Assembly: GCF_022341425.1 (NCBI RefSeq)
Contig: NZ_JABFUC010000005.1
Span: 186,001-250,000 of the forward strand
Reading direction: 5' to 3'
DNA length: 64,000 bases
Source: Billgrantia campisalis
GTDB taxonomy: Bacteria; Pseudomonadota; Gammaproteobacteria; Pseudomonadales; Halomonadaceae
The translations under genes were made by a program, and so were the position numbers. The notes under the pieces were generated by a model that had not been told where the DNA came from, ran no database searches, and worked only from the letters and a program-made list of their open reading frames with translations. Below are positions 37,761 to 47,021 of the stretch, in pieces (positions within the stretch are counted from its first letter, which is position 1; each line of letters begins with the position of its first letter).

Positions 37761-38744
37761 ATGGCCACGACCCAAACCCTGACCCCGACCATGGAGCGCC
37801 AGCGGCGCGCCAACATGCGCCGCAACCTCCTGTATATCGTGCTGATCGCGATCGGCCTGGTGGCACCCTTCTTCGCCTACCCGGTGTTCCTGATGAAGGT
37901 GCTGTGCTTCGCGCTATTTGCCTGCGCCTTCAACCTGCTGCTGGGCTACGCGGGGCTGCTCTCCTTCGGGCACGCCGCCTTCCTGGCCACCGGTGGCTAC
38001 GTGACCGGCTACCTGCTGGCCAGCTACCCGGCGCTGACCCCGGAGATGGGTATCATCGTCGGTACCCTGGCGGCCCTGGCGCTGGGCACCGTGTTCGGTG
38101 CCCTGGCGATCCGCCGCCAGGGGATCTACTTCGCCATGGTGACCCTGGCCCTGGCACAGCTGGTGTTCTTCTTCTATGTCCAGGCGCCGTTCACCGGCGG
38201 CGAGGATGGCCTGCACGGGGTGCCGCGCGGCGAGCTGTTCGGTGTTATCAGCCTGCGCAGCAACCTGGCGATGTACTACTTCGTGTTCGTCATCTTCCTG
38301 ATCGGCTTCGCCATCGTGCAGCGCACCGTGCATTCGCCCTACGGTCAGGTGCTCAAGGCGATCCGCGAGAACGAGCCGCGGGCGGTGTCGCTGGGCTACA
38401 ACACCGACGCCTACAAGCTGCTGGCGTTCATCCTCTCCGCGGGCCTGGCCGGCCTGGCCGGCTCCACCAAGACGGTGGTGTTCCAGCTGGCCTCGCTGAC
38501 CGATGCCCACTGGCACATGTCCGGCGAGGTGATCCTGATGACCCTGCTGGGCGGGGTGGGCACGCTGTTCGGCCCGGTGGTCGGTGCCGGCCTGGTGGTC
38601 AGCCTGCAGCATCTGCTGGCCCAGGGCGCCCTGGGCGCCTGGGTGGGCCCGATCCTCGGGGTGATCTTCGTGGTCTGCGTGCTCAGCTTCCGCAGCGGTA
38701 TCGTCGGCGAGATCCTCAAGTCCTATCGCAAGAACTTCAAGTGA
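37761..38744 (+). CDS. liv-type ABC transporter permease (LivM-like)
   Basis: The 327-residue permease has a basic N-terminus (ERQRRANMRRN) and about nine membrane segments. ALFACAFNLLLGYAGLLSFGHAAFLATGGY and the coupling region IRENEPRAVSLGYNTDAYKLLAF (both given in family wording) identify it as LivM type. It is the last gene of the five-gene transporter and is followed at once by an intrinsic terminator. Confidence 0.92.
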   Translation: MATTQTLTPTMERQRRANMRRNLLYIVLIAIGLVAPFFAYPVFLMKVLCFALFACAFNLLLGYAGLLSFGHAAFLATGGYVTGYLLASYPALTPEMGIIVGTLAALALGTVFGALAIRRQGIYFAMVTLALAQLVFFFYVQAPFTGGEDGLHGVPRGELFGVISLRSNLAMYYFVFVIFLIGFAIVQRTVHSPYGQVLKAIRENEPRAVSLGYNTDAYKLLAFILSAGLAGLAGSTKTVVFQLASLTDAHWHMSGEVILMTLLGGVGTLFGPVVGAGLVVSLQHLLAQGALGAWVGPILGVIFVVCVLSFRSGIVGEILKSYRKNFK

Positions 38745-38769
38745 AGGCCATCGGCAAGGCCTCTTCCTC

Positions 38770-38792
38770 GCGCCCTTCGGGGCGCTTTTTTT
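38770..38792 (+). terminator. intrinsic terminator after the liv-type operon
   Basis: GCGCCC (38770-38775), stable UUCG loop, GGGCGC (38780-38785), then a 7-T run. It separates the operon from the convergent LysR gene. Confidence 0.92.
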
Positions 38793-38804
38793 GTGATGGT
38801 GATG

Positions 38805-39704
38805 TCATGCTGGCGATGTCGCCTGGGCCAGCCGGCCGGGCAGGTGGTCGACCAGAAAGTCGACGAACTGGCGAACCTTGGGCGAGTGCTGACGGTGCGA
38901 TGGCATCACCGCCCAGACCCCGGCGTCGCGGCACTGGAAGGGAGCGAGCACCGCCAGCAGTTCGCCGCTCGCCAGGTAGGGGGCCACGTAATAGTCGGGC
39001 AACTGGGCGAGCCCCAGTCCCTTGAGCGCGGCATCCAGCAGCGCCGGTCCGGAATTGGCCTGCCAGGGCCCCTGGACGCGAACCTCGCGGTGTACGCCCT
39101 CCACGTCGAAACGCCACTGGTCGCGGGAGCCGATCAGGCAGCGGTGATGGGCCAGCTCGGCCAGCGAGTGGGGTTGGGAGATGCCGGTGAAATAGGCCGG
39201 AGAGCCGACCACGTATTCGCGCCGTGCGCACAGCCGGCGGGCGATCAGCGAGGAGTCCTGCAGGGTGCCCATGCGGATGACGACGTCATAGCCCTCGTCG
39301 ATGATGTCCACCTGGCGGTTGGTGAGGTGCAGGCGCAGGTCGAGCTGGGGGTGCCGGCACAGGAAGTCGTTGGCCAGCGGGGCGATGAAGCGCTCGCCGA
39401 AGGTGGTCGCCGAGCTCAGCCGCAGCGTGCCCTGGGGGTGGTCGTGTAGCGCCTGCAGCGCCGTTTCCGCGTTGCGGAAGCCGTCGAGCAGTTGTCGGCA
39501 GTGGGTGTAATAGCGCTCGCCGGCCTCGGTCAGGCGAATCTTGCGGGTGGTGCGGTAGAGCAGTGGCAGGCCGAGCTGCTGTTCGAGCCGCGCTACCTGG
39601 CGGCTGATGTGGGAGTTGGAGACCTGCAGCTGACGCGCCGCCGCGGCGAAGGTGCCGAGCCTCACGACTTCCACGAAGGCTTCGATGCCGTCCCAGCGGG
39701 GCAT
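38805..39704 (-). CDS. LysR-family regulator beside formaldehyde genes
   Basis: The 299-residue protein has a LysR helix-turn-helix (GTFAAAARQLQVSNSHISRQVARLEQQLG in parts, about 17-46) and a CrgA-type effector domain (LHLTNRQVDIIDEGYDVVIRMG, VGSPAYF). GGGAGGGGG lies right before ATG 39704; the longer frame is unlikely. It is divergent from frmA with a T-N11-A palindrome between, so control of the frmA-frmB pair is likely; in many proteobacteria a LysR regulator occupies this place. Confidence 0.88.
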   Translation of the reverse strand: MPRWDGIEAFVEVVRLGTFAAAARQLQVSNSHISRQVARLEQQLGLPLLYRTTRKIRLTEAGERYYTHCRQLLDGFRNAETALQALHDHPQGTLRLSSATTFGERFIAPLANDFLCRHPQLDLRLHLTNRQVDIIDEGYDVVIRMGTLQDSSLIARRLCARREYVVGSPAYFTGISQPHSLAELAHHRCLIGSRDQWRFDVEGVHREVRVQGPWQANSGPALLDAALKGLGLAQLPDYYVAPYLASGELLAVLAPFQCRDAGVWAVMPSHRQHSPKVRQFVDFLVDHLPGRLAQATSPA

Positions 39705-39730
39705 GCCCCCTCCCGTTGCGTGATAGTTGG

Positions 39731-39752
39731 ATTGTTGCTCAACAGCAATAAT
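39731..39752. promoter_or_regulatory. LysR-type operator candidate between lysR and frmA
   Basis: ATTGTTGC (39731-39738) and GCAATAAT (39745-39752) form an imperfect 22-bp dyad with 6-bp centre, in the 129-bp divergent gap. Its AT-rich dyad and position fit a LysR recognition site. Confidence 0.5.
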
Positions 39753-39797
39753 GTTGTGAGTCTGTTTCAATTTCATCGTGCCGGCAAGCGCGCCTAG

Positions 39798-40943
<1,146 letters not shown>

Positions 40944-40980
40944 TACGAGACCGACACCGCGCGAACGAGGCCTTTTTTTC

Positions 40981-41835
40981 ATGACCATGACCGAACACCT
41001 GGAGCTGGTATCGAGTAACAAGAGCTTTGGCGGCTGGCACAAGCGCTATCGCCACCGCTCTCGGGCGCTGGACTGCGAGATGGTGTTTGCCATCTACCTG
41101 CCTCCCCAGGCGGAAACCCAGCGGGTGCCGCTGCTGTGGTGGCTCTCGGGGCTCACCTGTACCGACGAGAACTTCATGCAGAAGGCCGGTGCCCAGCGCC
41201 TGGCCGCGGAGCTGGGCATCGCCATCGTCTGCCCCGATACCAGTCCGCGGGGCACCGACCTGCCCGGTGAGCACGACAGCTACGACCTGGGCGCCGGCGC
41301 CGGTTTCTACGTCAACGCCACGCGCCAGCCCTGGAAGGGGCACTATCGCATGTACGACTATGTGGCCGAGGAGTTGCCCTCGGTGGTGCGCCAGCACTTC
41401 CCGGCCAACGGCCGCGAGGCGATCAGTGGCCACTCCATGGGCGGCCACGGCGCGCTGATCATGGCCCTGCGCCGGCCCGGCCACTACCGCTCGGTGTCGG
41501 CCTTTTCGCCCATCGTCAACCCCAGCCAGTGTCCCTGGGGCCGCAAGGCTTTCGCTGAATACCTGGGCGACGACCCCGGCGCCTGGACCCAGTACGACGC
41601 CTGCGAACTGGTGGCCAAGGGGGCCTCGAGCCAGCGCCTGTTCATCGACCAGGGCGAGAGCGACGATTTCCTCGACGAGCAGCTCAAGCCCGAACGGCTG
41701 GAGGCGGTGTGTGCCGAGCATGATCACCCCCTGACGCTGCGGCGCCAGCCGGGGTATGATCACAGCTACTACTTCATCGCCAGCTTCATCGAGGACCACC
41801 TGCGCTACCATGCAGAGCATCTTTTCAAGCGTTGA
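40981..41835 (+). CDS. frmB: S-formylglutathione hydrolase
   Basis: This esterase releases formate and glutathione from S-formylglutathione, completing the pathway begun by FrmA. The 284-residue alpha/beta hydrolase shows LTCTDENFMQKAGAQR, the nucleophile elbow GHSMGGHGAL (Ser near residue 151), DQGESDDFL with the acid Asp, and GYDHSYYFI with the catalytic His. The start at 40981 follows GAGG and a T-run; the frame upstream overlaps the frmA end and is not needed. Confidence 0.95.
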   Translation: MTMTEHLELVSSNKSFGGWHKRYRHRSRALDCEMVFAIYLPPQAETQRVPLLWWLSGLTCTDENFMQKAGAQRLAAELGIAIVCPDTSPRGTDLPGEHDSYDLGAGAGFYVNATRQPWKGHYRMYDYVAEELPSVVRQHFPANGREAISGHSMGGHGALIMALRRPGHYRSVSAFSPIVNPSQCPWGRKAFAEYLGDDPGAWTQYDACELVAKGASSQRLFIDQGESDDFLDEQLKPERLEAVCAEHDHPLTLRRQPGYDHSYYFIASFIEDHLRYHAEHLFKR

Positions 41836-41859
41836 CCGATCCCCGACCCAGGGCACGGC

Positions 41860-42573
41860 ATGATCCGGGCCCTGCTGCGCCGACTGCTGCGCTGGGCGGC
41901 CCTCGCGGTGGCCGCCTTTATTGGGCTCTCGGTGCTGCTGGTGCTGGCGCTGCGCGAGGTGCCCGCCTACGGCTCGATGGTGATGCTCGAGCGCAAGGTG
42001 CAGGGCTGGCTGGCCGGTGAGCCGGTGGCCATCCAGCACCAGTGGCGGCCCTGGAGCGAACTCTCCGACCACGCCAAGCTGGCGGTGATCGCCGCCGAGG
42101 ATCAGCGCTTCCCCGACCATCGCGGCTTCGACACGGTCGAGATGCGCCGGGCCTGGGAGGCCAGCCGCAACGGCGCGCGACTGCGCGGCGCCAGCACCAT
42201 CAGCCAGCAGACCGCCAAGAACCTCTTTCTGTGGACCGGACGCAGCTGGGGCCGCAAGGGGCTGGAGGCCTGGTTCACCCTGCTCATCGAGACGCTGTGG
42301 CCCAAGCAGCGCATCCTCGAGGTCTATCTCAATATCGCCGAGTGGGACCACGGGGTGTTCGGCCTGGAAGCGGCCGGTCAGCACTACTTCGGGGTGTCCG
42401 CCGATCGGGTCAGCGAGGTCCAGGCCAGCCGCCTGGCCGCCATCCTGCCCAACCCGCGAGGCTGGGACGCGGCCCGGCCCAGTCCCCATGTCGAGCGGCG
42501 CAGCCAGTGGATACGCCAGCAGATGCGCAACCTGGGCGGCGCGCGCTACCTGGAGCGGCTGGGCGGCGACTGA
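41860..42573 (+). CDS. mtgA: monofunctional peptidoglycan glycosyltransferase MtgA
   Basis: MtgA polymerises lipid II into glycan strands at the inner membrane without transpeptidase activity. The 237-residue protein has one N-terminal membrane anchor (about 10-30) and the GT51 motifs: AAEDQRFPDHRGFD (catalytic Glu near 82), GASTISQQTAKNLFLW, RKGLEAWFTLLIE and KQRILEVYLNIAEWDHGVFG. Its 3' end overlaps the end of the convergent DMT gene by 28 bp. Confidence 0.95.
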   Translation: MIRALLRRLLRWAALAVAAFIGLSVLLVLALREVPAYGSMVMLERKVQGWLAGEPVAIQHQWRPWSELSDHAKLAVIAAEDQRFPDHRGFDTVEMRRAWEASRNGARLRGASTISQQTAKNLFLWTGRSWGRKGLEAWFTLLIETLWPKQRILEVYLNIAEWDHGVFGLEAAGQHYFGVSADRVSEVQASRLAAILPNPRGWDAARPSPHVERRSQWIRQQMRNLGGARYLERLGGD

Positions 42574-43481
42574 GCCGGCTTGCCGCGCACCGCCAGCACC
42601 ACGCCCACGATGGTCACCGCCATGCCGATCAGACCGGCCAGGGGCAGCCGCTCGTCGAACAGCCACCACGCCTGCAGCGCGGTCACCGGCGGCACCAGGT
42701 AGAACAGGCTCGCCACCCGCGAGGCCTCGCCGCGGCGGATCAGCGCCATCAGCAGCAGGATGGCGCTGATCGACAGCACCAGCACCAGCCAGGCGAGGGT
42801 CAGCAGGAAGGTCGGGCTCCAGTCGATGCTGCGCTCCTCGAACAGCAGCGCCCCGAGTCCCAGCAGGCTGCCCGCCGCCAGGTACTGCACCACGGTGCCG
42901 GAGAGCAGCGGCATGCCGGTGCAGTAGCGCTTCTGGTAGAGGGTGCCCAGGGTGATGCCGCCCAGGGCGGCCAGGATGCTGGCCAGGGCGCCGAAACCGA
43001 AGCCCTGGAACAGCGCCGCGCCGGGATCGAGCTTGCTGCCCAGCACCAGCCCGATGCCCACCAGGCCGAGCGCCAGGCCCAGCCACTGTGTGGCCGTGAT
43101 GCGCTCGCCGAGCAGCGGGCTCGCCAGGGTCGCGGTCAGCAGCGGCTGCAGCCCCACCAGCAGCGCGGCCAGCCCGGCCGGCATGCCCAGGTAGATGCCG
43201 TAGAAGACCCCGCCCAGGTAGGCGCCGTGCACCAGCAGCCCGGACACCCCGATGTGCGCCCAGAGCCGTGCGCCCTGTGGCCAGCCGCCGTTGAACAGCT
43301 GCACCAGCGGGATCAGCAGCATCAGGGTCAGCACGAAGCGGACGAACAGGAAGGTGAAGGGCTCGGCGTGGGGCAGGCCGAACTTGGCGCCGATGAAACC
43401 GGTGCTCCACAGGGCCACGAACAGTAGCGGCATGGCCGCCAGGCCCAGGCTTCTGAGAGCGGCAGTGTGAGGGAGGGGCAT
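42546..43481 (-). CDS. EamA/DMT-family inner membrane transporter
   Basis: The 311-residue protein has ten hydrophobic segments in two EamA repeats, the pattern of drug/metabolite exporters (FVALWSTGFIGAKFGLP, PFTFLFVRF, LGERITATQWLGLALGLVGI, VTALQAWWLFDERLPLAGLIG). Export of amino acids or other small metabolites is typical of the family, but no substrate is implied here. The start is uncertain: ATGs exist at 43520, 43493 and 43481, and none has an ideal ribosome site; 43481 has AAGGA 11 nt upstream. It ends inside the 3' end of mtgA. Confidence 0.82.
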   Translation of the reverse strand: MPLPHTAALRSLGLAAMPLLFVALWSTGFIGAKFGLPHAEPFTFLFVRFVLTLMLLIPLVQLFNGGWPQGARLWAHIGVSGLLVHGAYLGGVFYGIYLGMPAGLAALLVGLQPLLTATLASPLLGERITATQWLGLALGLVGIGLVLGSKLDPGAALFQGFGFGALASILAALGGITLGTLYQKRYCTGMPLLSGTVVQYLAAGSLLGLGALLFEERSIDWSPTFLLTLAWLVLVLSISAILLLMALIRRGEASRVASLFYLVPPVTALQAWWLFDERLPLAGLIGMAVTIVGVVLAVRGKPAQSPPSRSR

Positions 43482-43669
43482 GAGGCGCGACATCCTTGGC
43501 CAACGGAAAGGCTCGACCATACTGCGTCGCGCAGGGCGGTGGAAGAGTGCCGGGATAGCGATTAGCGCACTATTGATATGTTACATAGCGTTACATTAAA
43601 GTTGTGAACCCTCCGGTGCAGGGCTCGTCACAGTGATCACATACACCGCAACACCCCTTGGAGGTATTC

Positions 43670-44056
43670 ATGCAACGGATCACTGCCCTGTTCTCGGCTG
43701 CTCTGCTCACTGCCGGTCTGATGGCCGCCCACGCGCATGCCCAGCAGGACCCGGCAGCCGCACCGGAACAGCCGCAGGCAGCCGCCCCGGCGCAGGACTT
43801 CTCCGATGACCAGCTTCAGCAGTTTGCTGATGCGTCTCAGGAGATCGCCGTGATCTCCCAGGAGTACACCGAGCGCCTTCACGCTGCCGAAGACGAGCAG
43901 GCCCAGAATGAAGTTCGCATGGAGGCCAACGACAAGATGGTCGAAGTCGTCGAGGACAGCGGTCTCGATGTGGATACCTTCAACGCCATCGGCCATGCCA
44001 TCCAGCAGGACCCGGAGCTGATGCAGCGCGTCCAGGCAATGGCCGAGCAGTCGTAA
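43670..44056 (+). CDS. secreted DUF4168 protein
   Basis: The 128-residue protein has a signal peptide (1-25, ending AHAHAQ), a Pro/Ala/Gln-rich linker (about 26-45) and a DUF4168 domain (FSDDQLQQFADASQEIAVISQEY to MQRVQAMAE). The TTGGAGG ribosome site lies 5 nt before ATG 43670; an apparent TTG start four codons upstream is part of that site. The family is widespread in Halomonas-like bacteria and cyanobacteria and its role is unknown. A terminator follows. Confidence 0.85.
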   Translation: MQRITALFSAALLTAGLMAAHAHAQQDPAAAPEQPQAAAPAQDFSDDQLQQFADASQEIAVISQEYTERLHAAEDEQAQNEVRMEANDKMVEVVEDSGLDVDTFNAIGHAIQQDPELMQRVQAMAEQS

Positions 44057-44080
44057 AGGCACGACTTGCCACGCTGACCG

Positions 44081-44103
44081 AAGGCCACCTACGGGTGGCC
44101 TTT
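44081..44103 (+). terminator. hairpin terminator after the DUF4168 gene
   Basis: AAGGCCACC (44081-44089), loop TACG, GGTGGCCTT (44094-44102) and a following T. The T-run is short (TTT), so moderate strength is expected. Confidence 0.7.
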
Positions 44104-44196
44104 CGCGTTGCGGGGCGGCGTGGCCGGGCTTTACAGCCGCCGGGCGCCCTTTCACACTGCCGGTAGTGCCACGCCGCCACGGAATCGGAGGGACGC

Positions 44197-46110
44197 ATGG
44201 AAGTAGAGCTGCTGGAGATTCGCCAGCATATGGGGCGCTTTCCGCCCTTCGACAGCCTCTCCGATGAGCTGCTCGACGAGCTGGCCGGCCAGGTCGAGGT
44301 GGGCTACTTCAAGGCCGGCGCGGATATCCTGGTGCTCGACCAGGAGGTGCATGAGCTCTGCTATATCCGCAGCGGGGCCGTGGAGGTCTATCGCCGCAAC
44401 GGCGACCTCTACAATCGCCTGGGGGAGGGCGATATCTTCGGCCACTTCAGCCTGCTGCGAAATCACCGCGTGCGCTTTCCGGCCCGGGCGCTGGAAGATA
44501 CCCTGATCTACTTCATTCCCGAGGCGGTGTTTCGCCGTCTGTGCGAGAGCGATGAACACTTCGCCGACTTCGTCGAGCTGGACCGCCCCCGCCTGAAATC
44601 GGCGGTGGAGCAGCAGAAGAAAGCCAACGACATGATGATCACGCGGGTTCGCAAGTTGCTGACCCGCTACCCGGTGATGGTCGAGGCCAGCACCACGGTT
44701 CAGGAAGCGGCGCGCCAGATCACCAAGGCCCAGGCGTCGGCGGCGCTGGTGCTCGATGCCCCCGGCGATAACCCCCGCTACACCTTTACCGACAGCGAGG
44801 ATCGCCCCTGGCAGATGTGTGGCATCCTCACCGACAGCGACTTTCGCACCAAGGTGGTGGCCGAGGGGTTGGCGCCCGATGCCCCGGTGGGGGAGCTGGT
44901 CGGCAGGCCACCGATTACCATTCAGTCCGATGAGTCGGTGCACGAGGCGATGCTCACCATGCTGCGCAACAACATCCATCACCTGCCGGTGCTCTATCGC
45001 CGTCGGCCGGTGGGGATCGTGCACCTGTCGGACATCATCCGCTACGAGACCCACTCGAGCCTCTACCTGGTGAGCAATATCTTCAACCAGTCCAGCGCCG
45101 AGGGGCTGGCCAGGCTCGCGCCCGACGTGCGGGCCGCCTTCGTGCGCATGGTGGAGGAGGGCAACAACTCCCAGATGATCGGCAGCGCCCTGTCGACCAT
45201 CGGGCGTAGCTTTACCCGGCGCCTGCTGGAGCTGGCCGAGGCCGAACTGGGGCCGCCGCCGGTGCCCTACTGCTTCATGGTCAACGGCTCCATGGCACGC
45301 AACGAACAGTCCATCGTCACCGACCAGGACAATGCCCTGGTGCTCTCCGACGACTTCGATCCCGGTGAGCACGATGCCTACTTCCTGGCCCTGGCGCAGC
45401 GGGTCAGCGACGGGTTGGCTGCCTGCGGCTACACCTACTGCAAGGGCGATGTGATGGCCACCAACCGCACATGGCGCCAGCCGCTGTCGGTGTGGAAGGG
45501 CTACTTCAATGACTGGATCGACAACCCCACGCCGGAGCGGCTGCTGCACAGCTCGATCTTCTTCGACCTGGACAGCGCCTACGGCGAGGTGCCCTTCGTC
45601 GAGCAGCTTCAGGATCTGGTGGCCAAGAAGGCGCCTCAAAGCCCGCTGTTCCTGGCGGCCATGGCCCGCAACGCCCTGAACCGCACGCCGCCGCTGGGCT
45701 TCTTTCGTACCTTCGTGATGGAGAAGGACGGCAAGCACAACAACTCGATCAACCTCAAGCGCCGCGGCACGGCTCCCATGGTCGACCTGATCCGGGTCCA
45801 TGCCCTGGCCTGCGGCTCCCGTGCCCAGAACAGCTTCGATCGCCTCGATGATATCGGCCGCACCCAGCTGCTGGCGCAGGGCGTCGGCGAAAAGCTGCGC
45901 TATGCCCTGGAATTTCTCGCCATGTCGCGCATTCATCACCAGGTGATCGATATCCAGGAGGAGCGGGAGCCGGACAACAACATCGAACCGGAGAACGTCG
46001 CCGACAGCGAGCGCCACAACCTGAAGGATGCTTTCCAGGTGCTGAGCAACGCCCAGAAGTTTCTCAAGTATCGCTACCCGATGCCGTCGCGCCCCGCAAG
46101 GACGCGCTGA
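44197..46110 (+). CDS. cNMP-binding / CBS-pair / DUF294 nucleotidyltransferase-like protein
   Basis: The 637-residue cytoplasmic protein combines a cyclic-nucleotide-binding domain (about 10-140; YIRSGAVEVYRRNGDLYNRLGEGDIFG), two CBS domains (about 155-295; CGILTDSDFRTKVV and HHLPVLYRRRPVGIVHLSDI) and a DUF294 nucleotidyltransferase-like part (from about 335; NGSMARNEQSIVTDQDNALV). DUF294 proteins are related to GlnD/GlnE-type nucleotidyltransferases; their targets are unknown. In other gammaproteobacteria this gene stands with the exonuclease gene next to acetate uptake and acetyl-CoA synthetase genes; here only the pair is present. It starts after CGGAGGGACGC. Confidence 0.9.
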   Translation: MEVELLEIRQHMGRFPPFDSLSDELLDELAGQVEVGYFKAGADILVLDQEVHELCYIRSGAVEVYRRNGDLYNRLGEGDIFGHFSLLRNHRVRFPARALEDTLIYFIPEAVFRRLCESDEHFADFVELDRPRLKSAVEQQKKANDMMITRVRKLLTRYPVMVEASTTVQEAARQITKAQASAALVLDAPGDNPRYTFTDSEDRPWQMCGILTDSDFRTKVVAEGLAPDAPVGELVGRPPITIQSDESVHEAMLTMLRNNIHHLPVLYRRRPVGIVHLSDIIRYETHSSLYLVSNIFNQSSAEGLARLAPDVRAAFVRMVEEGNNSQMIGSALSTIGRSFTRRLLELAEAELGPPPVPYCFMVNGSMARNEQSIVTDQDNALVLSDDFDPGEHDAYFLALAQRVSDGLAACGYTYCKGDVMATNRTWRQPLSVWKGYFNDWIDNPTPERLLHSSIFFDLDSAYGEVPFVEQLQDLVAKKAPQSPLFLAAMARNALNRTPPLGFFRTFVMEKDGKHNNSINLKRRGTAPMVDLIRVHALACGSRAQNSFDRLDDIGRTQLLAQGVGEKLRYALEFLAMSRIHHQVIDIQEEREPDNNIEPENVADSERHNLKDAFQVLSNAQKFLKYRYPMPSRPARTR

Positions 46111-46114
46111 GCCG

Positions 46115-46840
46115 ATGCCTGCCCTGCGACTCTCTTCCAAGCGCTCAGTTCCCGATTGGCCGGGCTACCTGGCCCAGCGCGCCGCCAGCGTCTCCCACCC
46201 CCTGCTGGTGCGCTACTTCGCCGCCGGCTGCCCGGCGGCGGATACCCCCATCGGCGAGGCCCCGCTGGTGGCGCTGGACCTGGAAACCACCGGTATGGAC
46301 GAGCGCCGCCATGCCATCGTCAGCGTCGGCCTGGTGCCCTTCACGCTGAGTCGCATTCGCCTCGCCGAACGCCGCTACTGGGTGGTGCGACCGTCCCGGC
46401 CGCTGTCCAATAAATCGGTGACCCTGCACCATATCACCCACTCGGAGGTGGCCGAGGCCCCGGATCTGGAGACGATCCTGCCCGAGCTGCTCGGGGCCCT
46501 GGCCGGACGGCTGGTGGTGGTCCATTTCCGGCATATCGAGCGTCCCTTCCTGGAGGCGGCGGTCAAGGTGCGGCTGGGCGAGGGCGTGCGCTTCCCGGTG
46601 ATCGATACCATGTCGTTGGAGGCGCGTCGCCACCGGCTCTCGCTGTGGTCGCGCTTCCGGCGCTGGATGGGGCGGCCGCCGGTGTCGATCCGCCTGCATG
46701 ACAGCCGGGTGCGCTACGGCCTGCCGGCCTATCAGGGGCACCATGCCCTGGTCGATGCCCTGGCAACGGCCGAGCTGCTGCAGGCGCAGATCGCCACCCA
46801 CTACGCCCCCCAGACGCCGCTGGGAGAGCTGTGGAGCTGA
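46115..46840 (+). CDS. DnaQ-like 3'-5' exonuclease
   Basis: The 241-residue protein has a DEDDh exonuclease domain: ALDLETTGMDERRHAIVSVG holds the first Asp/Glu pair near residue 54, VVHFRHIERPFLEAA the second Asp-equivalent region (Phe-Arg-His-Ile-Glu rather than NxxFD), and YQGHHALVDALATAELL the final His/Asp. It starts 5 bp after the cNMP/CBS gene and is expected to be co-expressed. In the second motif the usual Asp is Glu, so one metal ligand may be weaker. The substrate (DNA or RNA) is unknown. Confidence 0.85.
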   Translation: MPALRLSSKRSVPDWPGYLAQRAASVSHPLLVRYFAAGCPAADTPIGEAPLVALDLETTGMDERRHAIVSVGLVPFTLSRIRLAERRYWVVRPSRPLSNKSVTLHHITHSEVAEAPDLETILPELLGALAGRLVVVHFRHIERPFLEAAVKVRLGEGVRFPVIDTMSLEARRHRLSLWSRFRRWMGRPPVSIRLHDSRVRYGLPAYQGHHALVDALATAELLQAQIATHYAPQTPLGELWS

Positions 46841-46922
46841 CCGGCGTGTCGTGCCGCGACGCCGTCAGCGCGAAGCGGCCCGGCGGCGAGGCTCCCATGA
46901 CCGCTCTTTAGGAGGTAAGATT

Positions 46923-46967
46923 GTGCCGTACTGGCTTTTTTTCGACGCCCGGCCTAAGGCACGATAG
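46923..46967 (+). CDS. putative 14-residue leader ORF upstream of the phytochrome-like gene
   Basis: A strong AGGAGG stands 7 nt before GTG 46923, opening a frame that reads MPYWLFFDARPKAR and stops at TAG 46965. The frame is the same as that of the downstream gene, whose own ATG 47022 has no good ribosome site. ATTGTGCC and GGCACGAT at its ends could pair. It may be a regulatory leader peptide or chance; no homologue is known to me. Confidence 0.3.
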   Translation: MPYWLFFDARPKAR

Positions 46968-47021
46968 GCGCGATTCGCCCCTTCTGCTCGCCCGTCGGCA
47001 CGCGAGGTCCCGCTGACGCAC

